From Persicitalea jodogahamensis (GTDB lineage Bacteria; Bacteroidota; Bacteroidia; Cytophagales; Spirosomataceae), in assembly GCF_014651615.1 (NCBI RefSeq), contig NZ_BMXF01000002.1, forward strand, positions 661,439 to 725,438: a stretch of DNA of 64,000 bases, read 5' to 3'. A program made the translations under genes and the position numbers. Of this stretch, positions 17,357-26,119 are shown piece after piece (within the stretch, counting starts at the first letter, position 1; the number at the start of each line of letters is the position of its first letter). The notes beneath the pieces were generated by a model, which was given only the letters and a program-made list of their open reading frames with translations, had not been told where the DNA came from and did no database searches.

Positions 17357-20300
17357 TTAAAAACCAATATTCAAGCCCACGGTGTAGGATTTGGCATTGG
17401 GATAGCTGCCATAGTCAAGGCCCAGGTTACGGTTGCTGGCAGTGGTACCTTCGGAAGCATAGTTAACTTCGGGATCATAACCTTCGTATTTGGTAAAGGT
17501 CAGGATATTCTGGGCGCTGGCGTATAAGCGAAGCTTGGTCATTCCCAGCTTTCGGGTCACGGCAACAGGGAAATTGTAGCCCAATGCCAGATTTTTCAGA
17601 CGGATATAACTACCATCATAAATCCAGCGCGTCGATACCCGGCGGGTGCGGCCGGCAAAAGCTCGGGGGACGTCGGTATCGGTGTTGGTGGGCGTCCAGC
17701 GATCCAGAGCCACCGTAGTAGCATTGTTAATCCCCGACAGCAGGTTGAGCTCCATGAGTGAATAACTCAGAATGTCGTTGCCCTGCGAACCCTGGAAAAA
17801 GACGTTCAGATCAAAACCCTTGTAGTTGAACTCGTTGTTGAGCCCCCAAATAAACTTGGGATTGGGGTTGCCAATGATCGAACGATCGTCGCTGTCAAGC
17901 TTTCCGTCGGGCTGGCCGGTCACGTTGCCCTGGGCATCCTTACCATTGATGTCCCGGTACTTCTCGCCACCTGCGGCGGTCTCGAAGCCGCCGCCCGGCA
18001 GAAAACTATCCCCTTGCTGATATACGCCGTCGTAAGTCCAGCCGAAGAAACTACCCACCGGGTAGCCCTCGCGCAGAACGTGGGTACTGCCCAGTCCTAC
18101 CATGTGGCCGGGGGAGGCGCTGTATTGCAGGTCGGTTCCTCCGGGCAACGACAGTACTTTATTGCGGTTCATGGAAAAGTTGACATCCGTATTCCATTTC
18201 AAATCGTCCACCAGGTTTCGGGAGTTGAGGGTAAATTCAAAACCCTTATTCTCGACCGAACCAATATTCTGCAATTGCGTGGCGTAGCCGGAATACTGGG
18301 GCAATTGAACGCTAAACAGCAGGTCGCGGGTAACCATGCGGTAGTAATCCAGCACGAGGTTAATCCGGTTTTTAAAGAGACTGATGTCTGCTCCCAGGTC
18401 GAGCTGAGCGGTAGTTTCCCAGGTCAGGTCGTCGTTGGCCACAGTCGTGGGCCGCACGGCATTGACCGGAACGCCGTCGATGACAGAAAATACGTTGGAG
18501 AACCGCGCCAGGGTTTGGTAGGGGGCAATGGCCTGGTTGCCCGTCAGACCGTAGCTGACCCGCCACTTCCACTGGCTGATGAGGGCACTGTTCTGCATGA
18601 ACGGTTCATTGGACATTTTCCAGGCAAACGCTCCCGAAGGAAAGGTCGCGTACTTATTGTTCCGGCTAAAATTGGATGATCCGTCACGACGGATGCTGGC
18701 GGTGAACAGGTAGCGGTCCATCAGGGAGTAGTTCACCCGGGAATAGAACGACTTAATTTCCGACTCGGTCAGGCCCGAAGTTGGGCTTTTCCACACGGCA
18801 GAGCCATCCAGGTTCCAATAGGAAACGGCGTCGGTAATGAACGATTGCCCGGTTCCGCTCCAGCCCTCGCTCGACGAACTTTGGTAGGAATAACCTCCTA
18901 CCACGGACAAGTCATGAATGCTACCAAAAGTCTTCGAATACGTCAGGTAGTTTTCATTGAGAAGCTGGGTGTTTTTGGAACCGCTGACCGATCCTTCTCC
19001 ACCTACGGTGCGTCCCACGTTGAGGGTAGTTGGGGCAAAGTACCCCGACCTTCCGCTGTTGATCGTTGCACCCAGCGTAGTGCGGAATTTCAGACTGTTC
19101 AGGATGTCATATTCCGCAAAAAGATTAGCCTGAATTCGGTCGTTTACCGACTCATTTTGCAATTGGGTGGCTACTGCGTAGGGGTTGTCGGTGGGGTCGT
19201 TGACGCGCGACACCGTGAAACGCCCCGTTTGAGGATCACGAATCGCCTGGTCTGGTTCGAACTTGAAGGCCGAAGCCACTACGCCCGGCGTAAGACCTCC
19301 GGAGCCTTCCTGGGTATAGGCCTGTTGTTTGGAATTTCGCTGCGCAAAAAGGTTAAGTCCGACTTTAAGCTTACTGTTGGCTTTTACTTCCACATTGCTG
19401 GTAATGGAGTACCGCTTGAAGCCTGAATTCAGGATGACGCCTTTTTGGTCGTACAACGCACCCGACAAGTAATAGCTGACGGCTTCGCTTCCCCCCGAAA
19501 TAGAAAGCTGGTGATTTTGAATTCCGCCCGTTCTGAAAATCTGATCCTGCCAGTCGGTGCTGGCCCCCGGCGACACGTAAGTAGGCCGTGCTTCCTTAAT
19601 ATAGTCGACAAATTGGGTCGGATTCAGCAGATCCAGACGATTGATTTCGTTTTGGCTCGAAATGGATGTATTAAGCTCGATCCGCGGTTTGCCTGATTTT
19701 CCCCGCTTCGTAGTGATCATAATAACCCCGTTGGCTCCCCGCGATCCGTAAATGGCCGTTGCCGAAGCATCTTTAAGTACTTCCAGCGACTCGATGTCTT
19801 CGGGAGGTGGAATGGCACCGCCCACAAAGCCATCCACTACGTAGATGGGGTCGCTGCTGGCGTTAATGGAAGTACCTCCCCGAATCCTGACTTTAAATGA
19901 AGCGCCGGGTTCGCCGTTGTTGGCCTGAATCTGCACCCCGGCAGCTCGTCCCTGCAAAGCCTGGACGGCGCCAATGGCCGGATAAGCTGTCATTTCTTCC
20001 GCACTTACCGAAGAAACGGAACCCGTAATATCGCTTTTCTTGACGGTGCCATAACCCACCACGACCACTTCGCTCAGGGCTTTAACATCCGCTTCCAGAC
20101 TGATGTCGATGATTTGACGGTTGCCCACCGTAACTTCCTGGGACAAATACCCCACAAAGCTGAATACCAGCACCGAACCCGGACCGGGGGCGGTCAGGTT
20201 GAATTCTCCAGAGGTATTGGTGGTAGTACCCTGGCCGGTTCCCTTCACTACGACGCTCACACCCGGCAGCGGGGCGTTGTTGTCGGCACCGGTAACGGTT

Positions 20301-20749
20301 CCACGGACTGAAACTTCCAGCGATTGCACACGTTCCGAAAGGGAAGTTACAGTCATGCGACGGGGCGTATTGAGGGTCAGCCTTTTTGATTTTGACAAAA
20401 GAATCTGGTCATCTACTACCCGGTACTCTATGTGTAGGGGAGTGAGTAGTTTGTCAAGCACCGAAGACAGCGGTTCTTTCCGCGCACTGACGTCCACCGG
20501 CTGAGACAGCCGGATGACATCCCGGCTATACGCAAATTTGACCTGCGTGGTGTTCGCAAGCTGGGAGAGGGCCTCCTTCAGCGTGCTTTTGGACAGGTTG
20601 AGGGTGACCCCCCGGTCAAGGAGATCCTGGGCCGGCGCAGTATGGGCGTACGCCATGGCCGACATAAAACTTATACACAACAGCTGACAAAAGGTAATTC
20701 TCATGATTGTGAATAAGACTCCACGTTTGGAATACAGATGTTTCTTCAT
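17357..20749 (-). CDS. SusC/RagA TonB-dependent receptor with STN domain
   Basis: This outer-membrane transporter of 1130 residues should import a glycan fragment with the SusD partner. After a signal peptide comes an STN domain at about residues 48-120 (VTLNLSKSTLKEALSQLANTT, VKFAYSRD), the part that contacts a FecR-type anti-sigma factor. A carboxypeptidase-regulatory-like domain follows (VRGTVTGADNNAPLPGVSV). Then come the SusC motif ALSEVVVVGYGTVKKSDITGSV, the plug (QALQGRAAGVQI, RIRGGTSINASSDPIYVVDG) and a long barrel ending in YTVGLNIGF. The STN domain and the upstream FecR and sigma genes indicate cell-surface signalling. The 197 bases before it may hold its own promoter. Confidence 0.96.
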   Translation of the reverse strand: MKKHLYSKRGVLFTIMRITFCQLLCISFMSAMAYAHTAPAQDLLDRGVTLNLSKSTLKEALSQLANTTQVKFAYSRDVIRLSQPVDVSARKEPLSSVLDKLLTPLHIEYRVVDDQILLSKSKRLTLNTPRRMTVTSLSERVQSLEVSVRGTVTGADNNAPLPGVSVVVKGTGQGTTTNTSGEFNLTAPGPGSVLVFSFVGYLSQEVTVGNRQIIDISLEADVKALSEVVVVGYGTVKKSDITGSVSSVSAEEMTAYPAIGAVQALQGRAAGVQIQANNGEPGASFKVRIRGGTSINASSDPIYVVDGFVGGAIPPPEDIESLEVLKDASATAIYGSRGANGVIMITTKRGKSGKPRIELNTSISSQNEINRLDLLNPTQFVDYIKEARPTYVSPGASTDWQDQIFRTGGIQNHQLSISGGSEAVSYYLSGALYDQKGVILNSGFKRYSITSNVEVKANSKLKVGLNLFAQRNSKQQAYTQEGSGGLTPGVVASAFKFEPDQAIRDPQTGRFTVSRVNDPTDNPYAVATQLQNESVNDRIQANLFAEYDILNSLKFRTTLGATINSGRSGYFAPTTLNVGRTVGGEGSVSGSKNTQLLNENYLTYSKTFGSIHDLSVVGGYSYQSSSSEGWSGTGQSFITDAVSYWNLDGSAVWKSPTSGLTESEIKSFYSRVNYSLMDRYLFTASIRRDGSSNFSRNNKYATFPSGAFAWKMSNEPFMQNSALISQWKWRVSYGLTGNQAIAPYQTLARFSNVFSVIDGVPVNAVRPTTVANDDLTWETTAQLDLGADISLFKNRINLVLDYYRMVTRDLLFSVQLPQYSGYATQLQNIGSVENKGFEFTLNSRNLVDDLKWNTDVNFSMNRNKVLSLPGGTDLQYSASPGHMVGLGSTHVLREGYPVGSFFGWTYDGVYQQGDSFLPGGGFETAAGGEKYRDINGKDAQGNVTGQPDGKLDSDDRSIIGNPNPKFIWGLNNEFNYKGFDLNVFFQGSQGNDILSYSLMELNLLSGINNATTVALDRWTPTNTDTDVPRAFAGRTRRVSTRWIYDGSYIRLKNLALGYNFPVAVTRKLGMTKLRLYASAQNILTFTKYEGYDPEVNYASEGTTASNRNLGLDYGSYPNAKSYTVGLNIGF

Positions 20750-20842
20750 ACTTTTAGAATGAATTGGTTAAGGGTTAGAAATAGTTTTTCCGGGCTGCGC
20801 TGGCCTGCGAACTGACCCGGGGAACGACAATTAGCCATTCGG

Positions 20843-20876
20843 ATCGGGGATGTTGGTAGCATCTCCGATTTTTTTT
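20843..20876 (+). other. Hairpin with T-tract in the FecR-SusC gap
   Basis: Arms ATCGGGGATG (20843-20852) and CATCTCCGAT (20860-20869) pair with one G-T wobble around a 7-nt loop. Eight T residues follow on the plus strand. The orientation would terminate plus-strand, not operon, transcripts. It may block antisense reading or act as an RNA structure ahead of susC. Confidence 0.45.
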
Positions 20877-20946
20877 GCCAATGGTCTCTGCACTGGCATT
20901 CTCTTTATTTATTCATATCAACTCCGGTCTTGAACCTGGTTTTGTG

Positions 20947-21963
20947 TCAGTCGGAACATCCCTCTCCGAAAATACGGATCGTATCGCCTTCCAACTCATA
21001 CGTACTACCCAGCAGAGTGTTGATCATTTCAAGAATTTCGGGAAGGCGCTGCTTGTTGAAATCCACCGTGAGCCGACACGTGTTGAGTGCCTGATTGGTC
21101 AGCTCTATTTTGATCTGAAACGCTCTTTGCAGTTGGATCACCGCCTCCGATAAGGGGGTGTCATTGAATACCAGTGACGCGGGTTGCCAGGGCAGTTTCT
21201 TTTCCGTTTTCGCCACCATCGGCTCGAGCGTCAGGCTTCTGGTAGCATTCTGGTAGGTGGCCTGTTCGTTGGTTTTCAGTACAAGTACCTCTTCCTTTCG
21301 GGAAGAAGAAGCCGGGGTACTTACGGCTACGCTGCCGGTTAGTACTGATACATGGTAGGATGCATCATTTTCGTACGCCTTCACATTGAAGCTCGTGCCC
21401 AATACCTGCGTTTTGAGCGTGCCGCTGTAAATAATGAAGGGATGCAGGGTATCGCGAACTACCTCGAAAAAGCCTTCTCCCGCGAAGCGCACTTCCCGGA
21501 AATCGGACTGCATAAAGGCAGCAGGATGAGAAAGCCGCGCTCCCGGCTGCAGCCAGACAATGCTCTGGTCCGGAAAGCTGTAGCGTTCGATCTTTTTGGT
21601 GCTGTTGGAATGCACAGTCCAGTCCGCAGTATCGGGTACGGAGGCGGTGTAGGGGTCGGCGGCTTGTCGGTTAAAAGCCAGGTATCCCACACCCAACAAA
21701 AGCAGCAGGCTGGCCGCAATCCCGCCCAGATACCACCACCTCTTCAATGGCACAACAGGGGCTTCCTCGGGCGTCGGCAGCGTGTGGGCTATGTCCGCCC
21801 GAATGCGTTGCAACAACTCCTGCTCATTGAAGAAATGAGGGGCGGCTTCCTGCTCCCGGTCGAGATGAAAGTACCATTCATCCACCTTCCGCCGCTCCGC
21901 TTCGGTGCAGGTATCTGCAAGGTACCTTTTCAGTAAATCGGCAGGTAAAGATTTTCCCTTCAT
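20947..21963 (-). CDS. FecR-family anti-sigma factor
   Basis: This inner-membrane regulator of 338 residues holds the neighbouring ECF sigma factor and releases it when the STN domain of SusC signals. The ATG at 21963 (MKGKSLPADLLKRYLADTCTEAERRKVDEWY) matches the usual FecR N-terminus; an upstream in-frame start would add eleven residues. One membrane helix (WWYLGGIAASLLLLLGVGYLAF) is at about residues 76-97. The periplasmic FecR domain follows (WTVHSNSTKKIERYSFPDQSIVWLQPGARL, GEGFFEVVRDTLHPFIIYSGTLKTQVLGTSFNVKAY). The C-terminal domain (LVFNDTPLSEAVIQLQRAF, TVDFNKQRLPEILEMINTLL) is STN-like. Its position between sigma factor and SusC is canonical. Confidence 0.95.
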   Translation of the reverse strand: MKGKSLPADLLKRYLADTCTEAERRKVDEWYFHLDREQEAAPHFFNEQELLQRIRADIAHTLPTPEEAPVVPLKRWWYLGGIAASLLLLLGVGYLAFNRQAADPYTASVPDTADWTVHSNSTKKIERYSFPDQSIVWLQPGARLSHPAAFMQSDFREVRFAGEGFFEVVRDTLHPFIIYSGTLKTQVLGTSFNVKAYENDASYHVSVLTGSVAVSTPASSSRKEEVLVLKTNEQATYQNATRSLTLEPMVAKTEKKLPWQPASLVFNDTPLSEAVIQLQRAFQIKIELTNQALNTCRLTVDFNKQRLPEILEMINTLLGSTYELEGDTIRIFGEGCSD

Positions 21964-22063
21964 TCTTTTGTTAAATAATCCCCCGAATAAGTACAACCTA
22001 TATAGTACTGTCTATAATTGGCGGCAAAATCCCTTACCCTGAAATGGAATTTTTACAAAAAAA

Positions 22064-22684
22064 TTAGAAGATAGAATGTAAAGTACTGGTTATTAGTGCA
22101 AAAACAATGTAGTCTTTCATCTCGACCCGCAGAACCCGGAGTGCTTTTCCGATGTGGGCTTCCACGGTTTTTTCAGAAATCGTCAGCGATTGGGCAATTT
22201 CCTTCTGGCTGTATCCCTTACGGCTCAAAACGAAAACCTTCCGGCATTTTTCAGGAAGTTTCTGTAGCGATTGCTCGTACAAATCGTTGAGCGTATCGAA
22301 CTGGATTTGCTCGCGGGTATTGTTATCAGAAAGCTGAATGGCGTGTTCAAGCGCGGCGGGTTGCCGCGACTGCTCGCGGTGGTAGTAGGTGATGATCAGA
22401 TTGCGGAGCATTCCGTTGAGGTAGGCCGCTAAGGTTTTACGAATTACGCACTTTTGACGGTTGAGCCAGAATGTGACAAACAGTTCCTGCACAAGATCCT
22501 GCGCAGCGGCACTGTCCCCGGTTTTTCGCACCGCGGTCCGGATCAGTTCATGAACGTAACGGCCGTACAATGCATCAAAAGCCTTTTCGTCGTCATGCTC
22601 ACGCATAAGGCCAAGTAGTTCGTCATCGGTATATTTTTTGTAAGATTGGTTCACCTCTTCGTCAATACTCCTGAAAACATGCAA
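22064..22684 (-). CDS. ECF RNA polymerase sigma factor (FecI/RpoE type)
   Basis: This cytoplasmic sigma factor of up to 206 residues should transcribe the SusCD operon. Region 2 is visible in EKAFDALYGRYVHELIRTAV and AQDLVQELFVTFWLNR. Region 4 is visible in LPEKCRKVFVLSRKGYSQKEIAQSLTISEKTVEAHIGKALR. A hydrophobic C-terminus (YIVFALITSTLHSIF) is common in Bacteroidota ECF factors of this group. The longest frame begins at a TTG (22684); a GTG at 22654 (giving VNQSYKKYTDDELLGLM) is equally plausible and leaves a more typical N-terminus. FecR follows 100 bases downstream. Confidence 0.94.
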   Translation of the reverse strand: MHVFRSIDEEVNQSYKKYTDDELLGLMREHDDEKAFDALYGRYVHELIRTAVRKTGDSAAAQDLVQELFVTFWLNRQKCVIRKTLAAYLNGMLRNLIITYYHREQSRQPAALEHAIQLSDNNTREQIQFDTLNDLYEQSLQKLPEKCRKVFVLSRKGYSQKEIAQSLTISEKTVEAHIGKALRVLRVEMKDYIVFALITSTLHSIF

Positions 22685-22786
22685 GTGATTCCTATTTTTA
22701 CCCCAACGGCCTGCAGACAGGCGTCAGCCAGATGAATGGTTACCGGCTCGTTAAAGTTATGAAATTGCCCATTAATAATAGTACCT

Positions 22787-23833
22787 ATGCAAGAAAATGT
22801 GCTGCCCCTGCGCGTCAAAAATATTATTTCCGAGACACACGATACCCGTACTTTCGTACTCGAACCTACTGATGGAGACCCTTTGAAGTACCTGCCCGGC
22901 CAATTTCTTACTTTCCTGCTGAAGATAGAAAACCACGAAGTCCGCCGCTCTTACTCCATGAGTTCGGCCCCCGGTATCGACGCGCTTCCGGCGATTACCA
23001 TCAAGCGCGTCGCCAACGGTGAGGTGTCGCGCTACTGGCACGACCGTGTGCAGGTCGGCACACTCCTCCATGCCTTGCCGCCCGCCGGGCGGTTCACGCT
23101 TGACGATTCGGCCGGTGAGCCCCGGGATATTTTTCTGCTCGCGGCGGGCAGCGGCATCACGCCTCTGTTTTCGATCATGAAATACGCCCTGACGCACGAG
23201 TCCGACTGCCGGGTCACGCTGCTGTACGCCAGCCGCCGCGGGCGGAGTATCATTTTCAATGAACAACTGGAAGAGTGGCAAGCCCGCTATCCGGAGCGCC
23301 TGGAAATTATTCATATTCTCAGCCAACCCACCGACGATTGGCCCGGACGACGCGGCCGCATCAACAACTACCGACTGGAAAACATTGTCAGAAAGCGGCT
23401 GCACTTTCCCACTGGGCGGGCGCGGTTTTTTCTCTGCGGACCCTTTGAACTCATGCGTATCGCTGAGATTACGTTGCTGTTTATGGGTATGGCGCCCGCA
23501 CAGATCCGGAAGGAAAATTTCGTGATCGACACCGTACCTCAGCCGCCCAAGAAGTCGGAGCCGCATACCATTCGGTTAAACTTCCATGGCGACGAACGTG
23601 AATTGGAAGTACCCGCTTACACCAGCATCCTGCAAGCTTCCCTGAACAACGGCATCCCCATCCCATACAGTTGTAAAGGCGGACGCTGCGGTACCTGTGC
23701 AGCGATTTGCCGGACGGGCGAAGTGCGCATGAGTCTCAACGACGTCTTAACCGAACGCGACCTGGCGCAGGGATGGGTGTTGACGTGTACGGGTTATGTG
23801 GAGAGTGAAGGGGTAGTTTTGGAGGTAGTGTAG
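22787..23833 (+). CDS. PaaE-like FAD/NAD(P)/[2Fe-2S] oxidoreductase
   Basis: This 348-residue cytoplasmic reductase passes electrons from NAD(P)H through FAD to a plant-type [2Fe-2S] cluster. The FAD domain has RRSYSMSSAP, the nucleotide-binding domain has IFLLAAGSGITPLFSIMKYAL and FFLCGPFELM, and the C-terminal ferredoxin domain has CKGGRCGTC followed 29 residues later by another Cys (VLTCTG), the exact CX4CX2CX29C pattern. This order matches PaaE and related ring-hydroxylase reductases. No phenylacetate (paaABCD) genes are nearby, so its oxygenase partner is unknown; PaaE-type reductases are widespread as stand-alone genes in Bacteroidota. Confidence 0.9.
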   Translation: MQENVLPLRVKNIISETHDTRTFVLEPTDGDPLKYLPGQFLTFLLKIENHEVRRSYSMSSAPGIDALPAITIKRVANGEVSRYWHDRVQVGTLLHALPPAGRFTLDDSAGEPRDIFLLAAGSGITPLFSIMKYALTHESDCRVTLLYASRRGRSIIFNEQLEEWQARYPERLEIIHILSQPTDDWPGRRGRINNYRLENIVRKRLHFPTGRARFFLCGPFELMRIAEITLLFMGMAPAQIRKENFVIDTVPQPPKKSEPHTIRLNFHGDERELEVPAYTSILQASLNNGIPIPYSCKGGRCGTCAAICRTGEVRMSLNDVLTERDLAQGWVLTCTGYVESEGVVLEVV

Positions 23834-23893
23834 TCCGTGGGCTGTTTTGAGGCTGGTTGTTGTGCTCTATTCCTGGGGAATAATTTACAGGGT

Positions 23894-24838
23894 TTAATGC
23901 CCCGCCTTCACTGTCGGGCGCTTGACTATTTTTTGGCCCAAGGCTACAACTTGCGCTATTACGGCTCCCAGCAGTATTCCGCCCAGCGCCAAAATGAGCA
24001 CTTTTACCAGCCACGCCACGGCGGGTACTCTACCTAAGGCACTATCCAATGCTTCTAACTGGTGATGCAAAAAGGGTATTCCGTGCGCAATGATTTCGGT
24101 CCCGACCCATAGCATAGCCGCTGTACCTACGTAACCTAATAGGATCAAAAACTTTGGCATTGACTTCACAATGCCACGCCCAACCTTCTGAATTGTCGGG
24201 TTGGCGCTCTCCTTAGCCATGTGCAGACCAATGTCATCCGCCTTCACGATCAGCGCCACGAAGCCATACACCGCAACAGTGATAAATATGGCCACTATGA
24301 ACAACACCACGATTTGGTTGACCAACGAACTTTCGGCGACCGTGGCGTAGGCAATGGCCATAATCTCGGCCGAAAGAATAAAATCGGTTCTCACAGCACT
24401 GCCTACCCGCTTTTTTTCCAGTTCCTCCGGGGTGATTACCTCCATTTTCTCGATGGGCTGACTGTCCGTCGTGTGGGCCGATTTACTGAATATAGAATGG
24501 ACTTTCTCGTAGCCCTCAAAGCACAGATAGGCACCGCCGACCATGAGTACGTAAGGGATGGCCGCCGGCGCAAAGTACCCGAGCAACAACGCTGCGGGCC
24601 CGAGAAAAATCAATTTATTGATGACTGACTTTTTGGCAATCTGGTAAATGATCGACAGCTCGCGCTTTGGATCGAGGCCTACCACGTACTTGGGCGTAAC
24701 GGCCGCATCATCGATCACAATGCCGGAAACCTTACCTGTGGTTCTGGCTACTTGCGTTGGAACATCATCGAGGCTTGCTGCACTGACTTTTACGAGTGCT
24801 GCAACATCATCTAAAAGGGCCAGAAGTCCGGTTGACAT
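23894..24838 (-). CDS. DUF808 (YedI-type) membrane protein
   Basis: An inner-membrane protein of 314 residues. The ATG at 24838 (MSTGLLALLDDVAALVKVSAASLDDV) is the usual DUF808 start; the longer frame adds an unrelated stretch. Conserved segments are VARTTGKVSGIVIDDAAVTPKYV, PKRELSIIYQIAKKSVINKL and GGAYLCFEGYEKV, followed by six or so membrane helices (IVVLFIVAIFITVAVYGFVALIV, ILLGYVGTAAMLWVGTEIIAHG, VLILALGGILLGAVIAQVVAL). The biological role of the family is not known. It stands alone between the PaaE-like gene and the AT-rich island. Confidence 0.9.
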   Translation of the reverse strand: MSTGLLALLDDVAALVKVSAASLDDVPTQVARTTGKVSGIVIDDAAVTPKYVVGLDPKRELSIIYQIAKKSVINKLIFLGPAALLLGYFAPAAIPYVLMVGGAYLCFEGYEKVHSIFSKSAHTTDSQPIEKMEVITPEELEKKRVGSAVRTDFILSAEIMAIAYATVAESSLVNQIVVLFIVAIFITVAVYGFVALIVKADDIGLHMAKESANPTIQKVGRGIVKSMPKFLILLGYVGTAAMLWVGTEIIAHGIPFLHHQLEALDSALGRVPAVAWLVKVLILALGGILLGAVIAQVVALGQKIVKRPTVKAGH

Positions 24839-25127
24839 TAAGAGGGGGTAGTTTTGAAGTAGAAAGAAATTTGTGCAGCCTCCTGTTACGAAATATCCGT
24901 GCCAGGGCCTCACTCCGCCACTATTTGAATTGAAGAATGCTAGGGTAGGATTAACGAAGTGGAAGCAGCAGGAGACTTTGGTCTTTAACTTTTGACCACG
25001 TTGGCCGTTAGATAAGGCCGGCTGGTGCGGGGCTGGCCTTCCAGCGGCCGGTTATTTTCAGTACGCAGTCTCCCTTCGGAAGATATACGCACAACTGCGA
25101 GGACTCCGCCGAAGTAAGGAGTATTGA

Positions 25128-25421
25128 TTACATATAGAATATTATTGTCAATAATGCAGCTATTGCTATAATCATTGAATATAGGTTCAATGATTTAAGG
25201 CTGAATTTTTCTTTAAAACAATACACCAATGAAACAATTGGCAAGATGAACAATATAATCAGAGATGGCAACCACAAAATTTCAAAAACAGCACCAACTA
25301 TTGGCCAGCGATAAACATCAAATGATTTGCCAAGAATCCAAAACATAGCAGCCGCAATAGTTAGGATTAAAATAATCTTGCTAGTGCGCTTTTTTAAAGA
25401 GCCTGAGGATGTTTGTAACAT
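25128..25421 (-). CDS. Small membrane protein, unknown function
   Basis: A 97-residue protein with three likely membrane helices (IILILTIAAAMFWILGKSF, ILWLPSLIILFILPIVSLVYCF, LYSMIIAIAALLTIIFYM) and a basic N-terminus (SLKKRTSK). No family recognised. Its DNA is clearly more AT-rich than the genes to the left, and with the next two genes it forms a low-GC island that suggests recent acquisition. Confidence 0.55.
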   Translation of the reverse strand: MLQTSSGSLKKRTSKIILILTIAAAMFWILGKSFDVYRWPIVGAVFEILWLPSLIILFILPIVSLVYCFKEKFSLKSLNLYSMIIAIAALLTIIFYM

Positions 25422-25692
25422 ACAGTTTTAATTTATTAGCGCACCGCAGCCTTGCAGCCAACGCGTATATAAAAGGAGAGGATTAGCGCGCTTTTCAAAT
25501 AGATATCGTACTTTTTTATTTTTCATGGTACTTTGGATGGCGTGCTTTTTACATTGTTAGAAATTTTGGGTTTGTATCAATACCCTTATTCGTTTCATTC
25601 TTTCGACAAGTTCGAAGAATCGAGTGTCCTCTATACTTGCATGAGCATAACACCAATGGGGTAGTTAAAAACTGCTATTGCTTCGCTGTCGC

Positions 25693-26058
25693 TTATTTCG
25701 TGTCCAAAAACAGATATAGCGATTTTATCAAGTCATTTTCGGTAATGGCAACGTCCATTCCTGTCGCAATGGGTGTCGCCCCTTTTGGTCCCAGATTCCA
25801 CGAAACAATTTGTGTGGTATGATTTATCTGCGATGGCTTGTTCAATTCAAACTGAAATTCGATGGGCCATTCAGCCTGCAACTTTGATATGAGTTCGTTT
25901 ATCGCTTGGTGTCCAACAATCGCTTCTCCTGCATTACTCTCAAAAAAGTTAATGTCCGGCGCATAAATTCTCTGCATAGCTTCCAAACGATTGTCCGCAT
26001 TTCGGTCATTCCAAATTACAAGTAAGCTGTCTTCTAGTAGTTTCGCTGTTTTCGCCAT
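25693..26058 (-). CDS. NTF2/SnoaL-like small protein
   Basis: A 121-residue cytoplasmic protein with the look of the NTF2-like superfamily. It has an N-terminal helix and cone entry (NADNRLEAMQRIYAPDINFFE), a GEAIVGHQAINELISKLQ segment, and curved strands (EFQFELNKPSQINHTTQIVSWNLGPKG, GMDVAITENDLIKSLYLFLDT). Such proteins are enzymes (isomerase, dehydratase) or ligand carriers; the function cannot be assigned. It lies in the AT-rich island. Confidence 0.7.
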   Translation of the reverse strand: MAKTAKLLEDSLLVIWNDRNADNRLEAMQRIYAPDINFFESNAGEAIVGHQAINELISKLQAEWPIEFQFELNKPSQINHTTQIVSWNLGPKGATPIATGMDVAITENDLIKSLYLFLDTK

Positions 26059-26119
26059 ATGATTTTACTACTTTGATTGACTTTTGTGCTACTATTTGCT
26101 CGCTTAATATTTTTTCCTT

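Noticed and set aside
18014-18679. Plus-strand frame inside susC
   Set aside because: Shadow of the receptor gene, whose motifs are unambiguous.
25440-25500. Possible integron attC-like site (GC-rich stretch with GCCAACG)
   Set aside because: It lacks the RYYYAAC/GTTRRRY core pair and no integrase is present.
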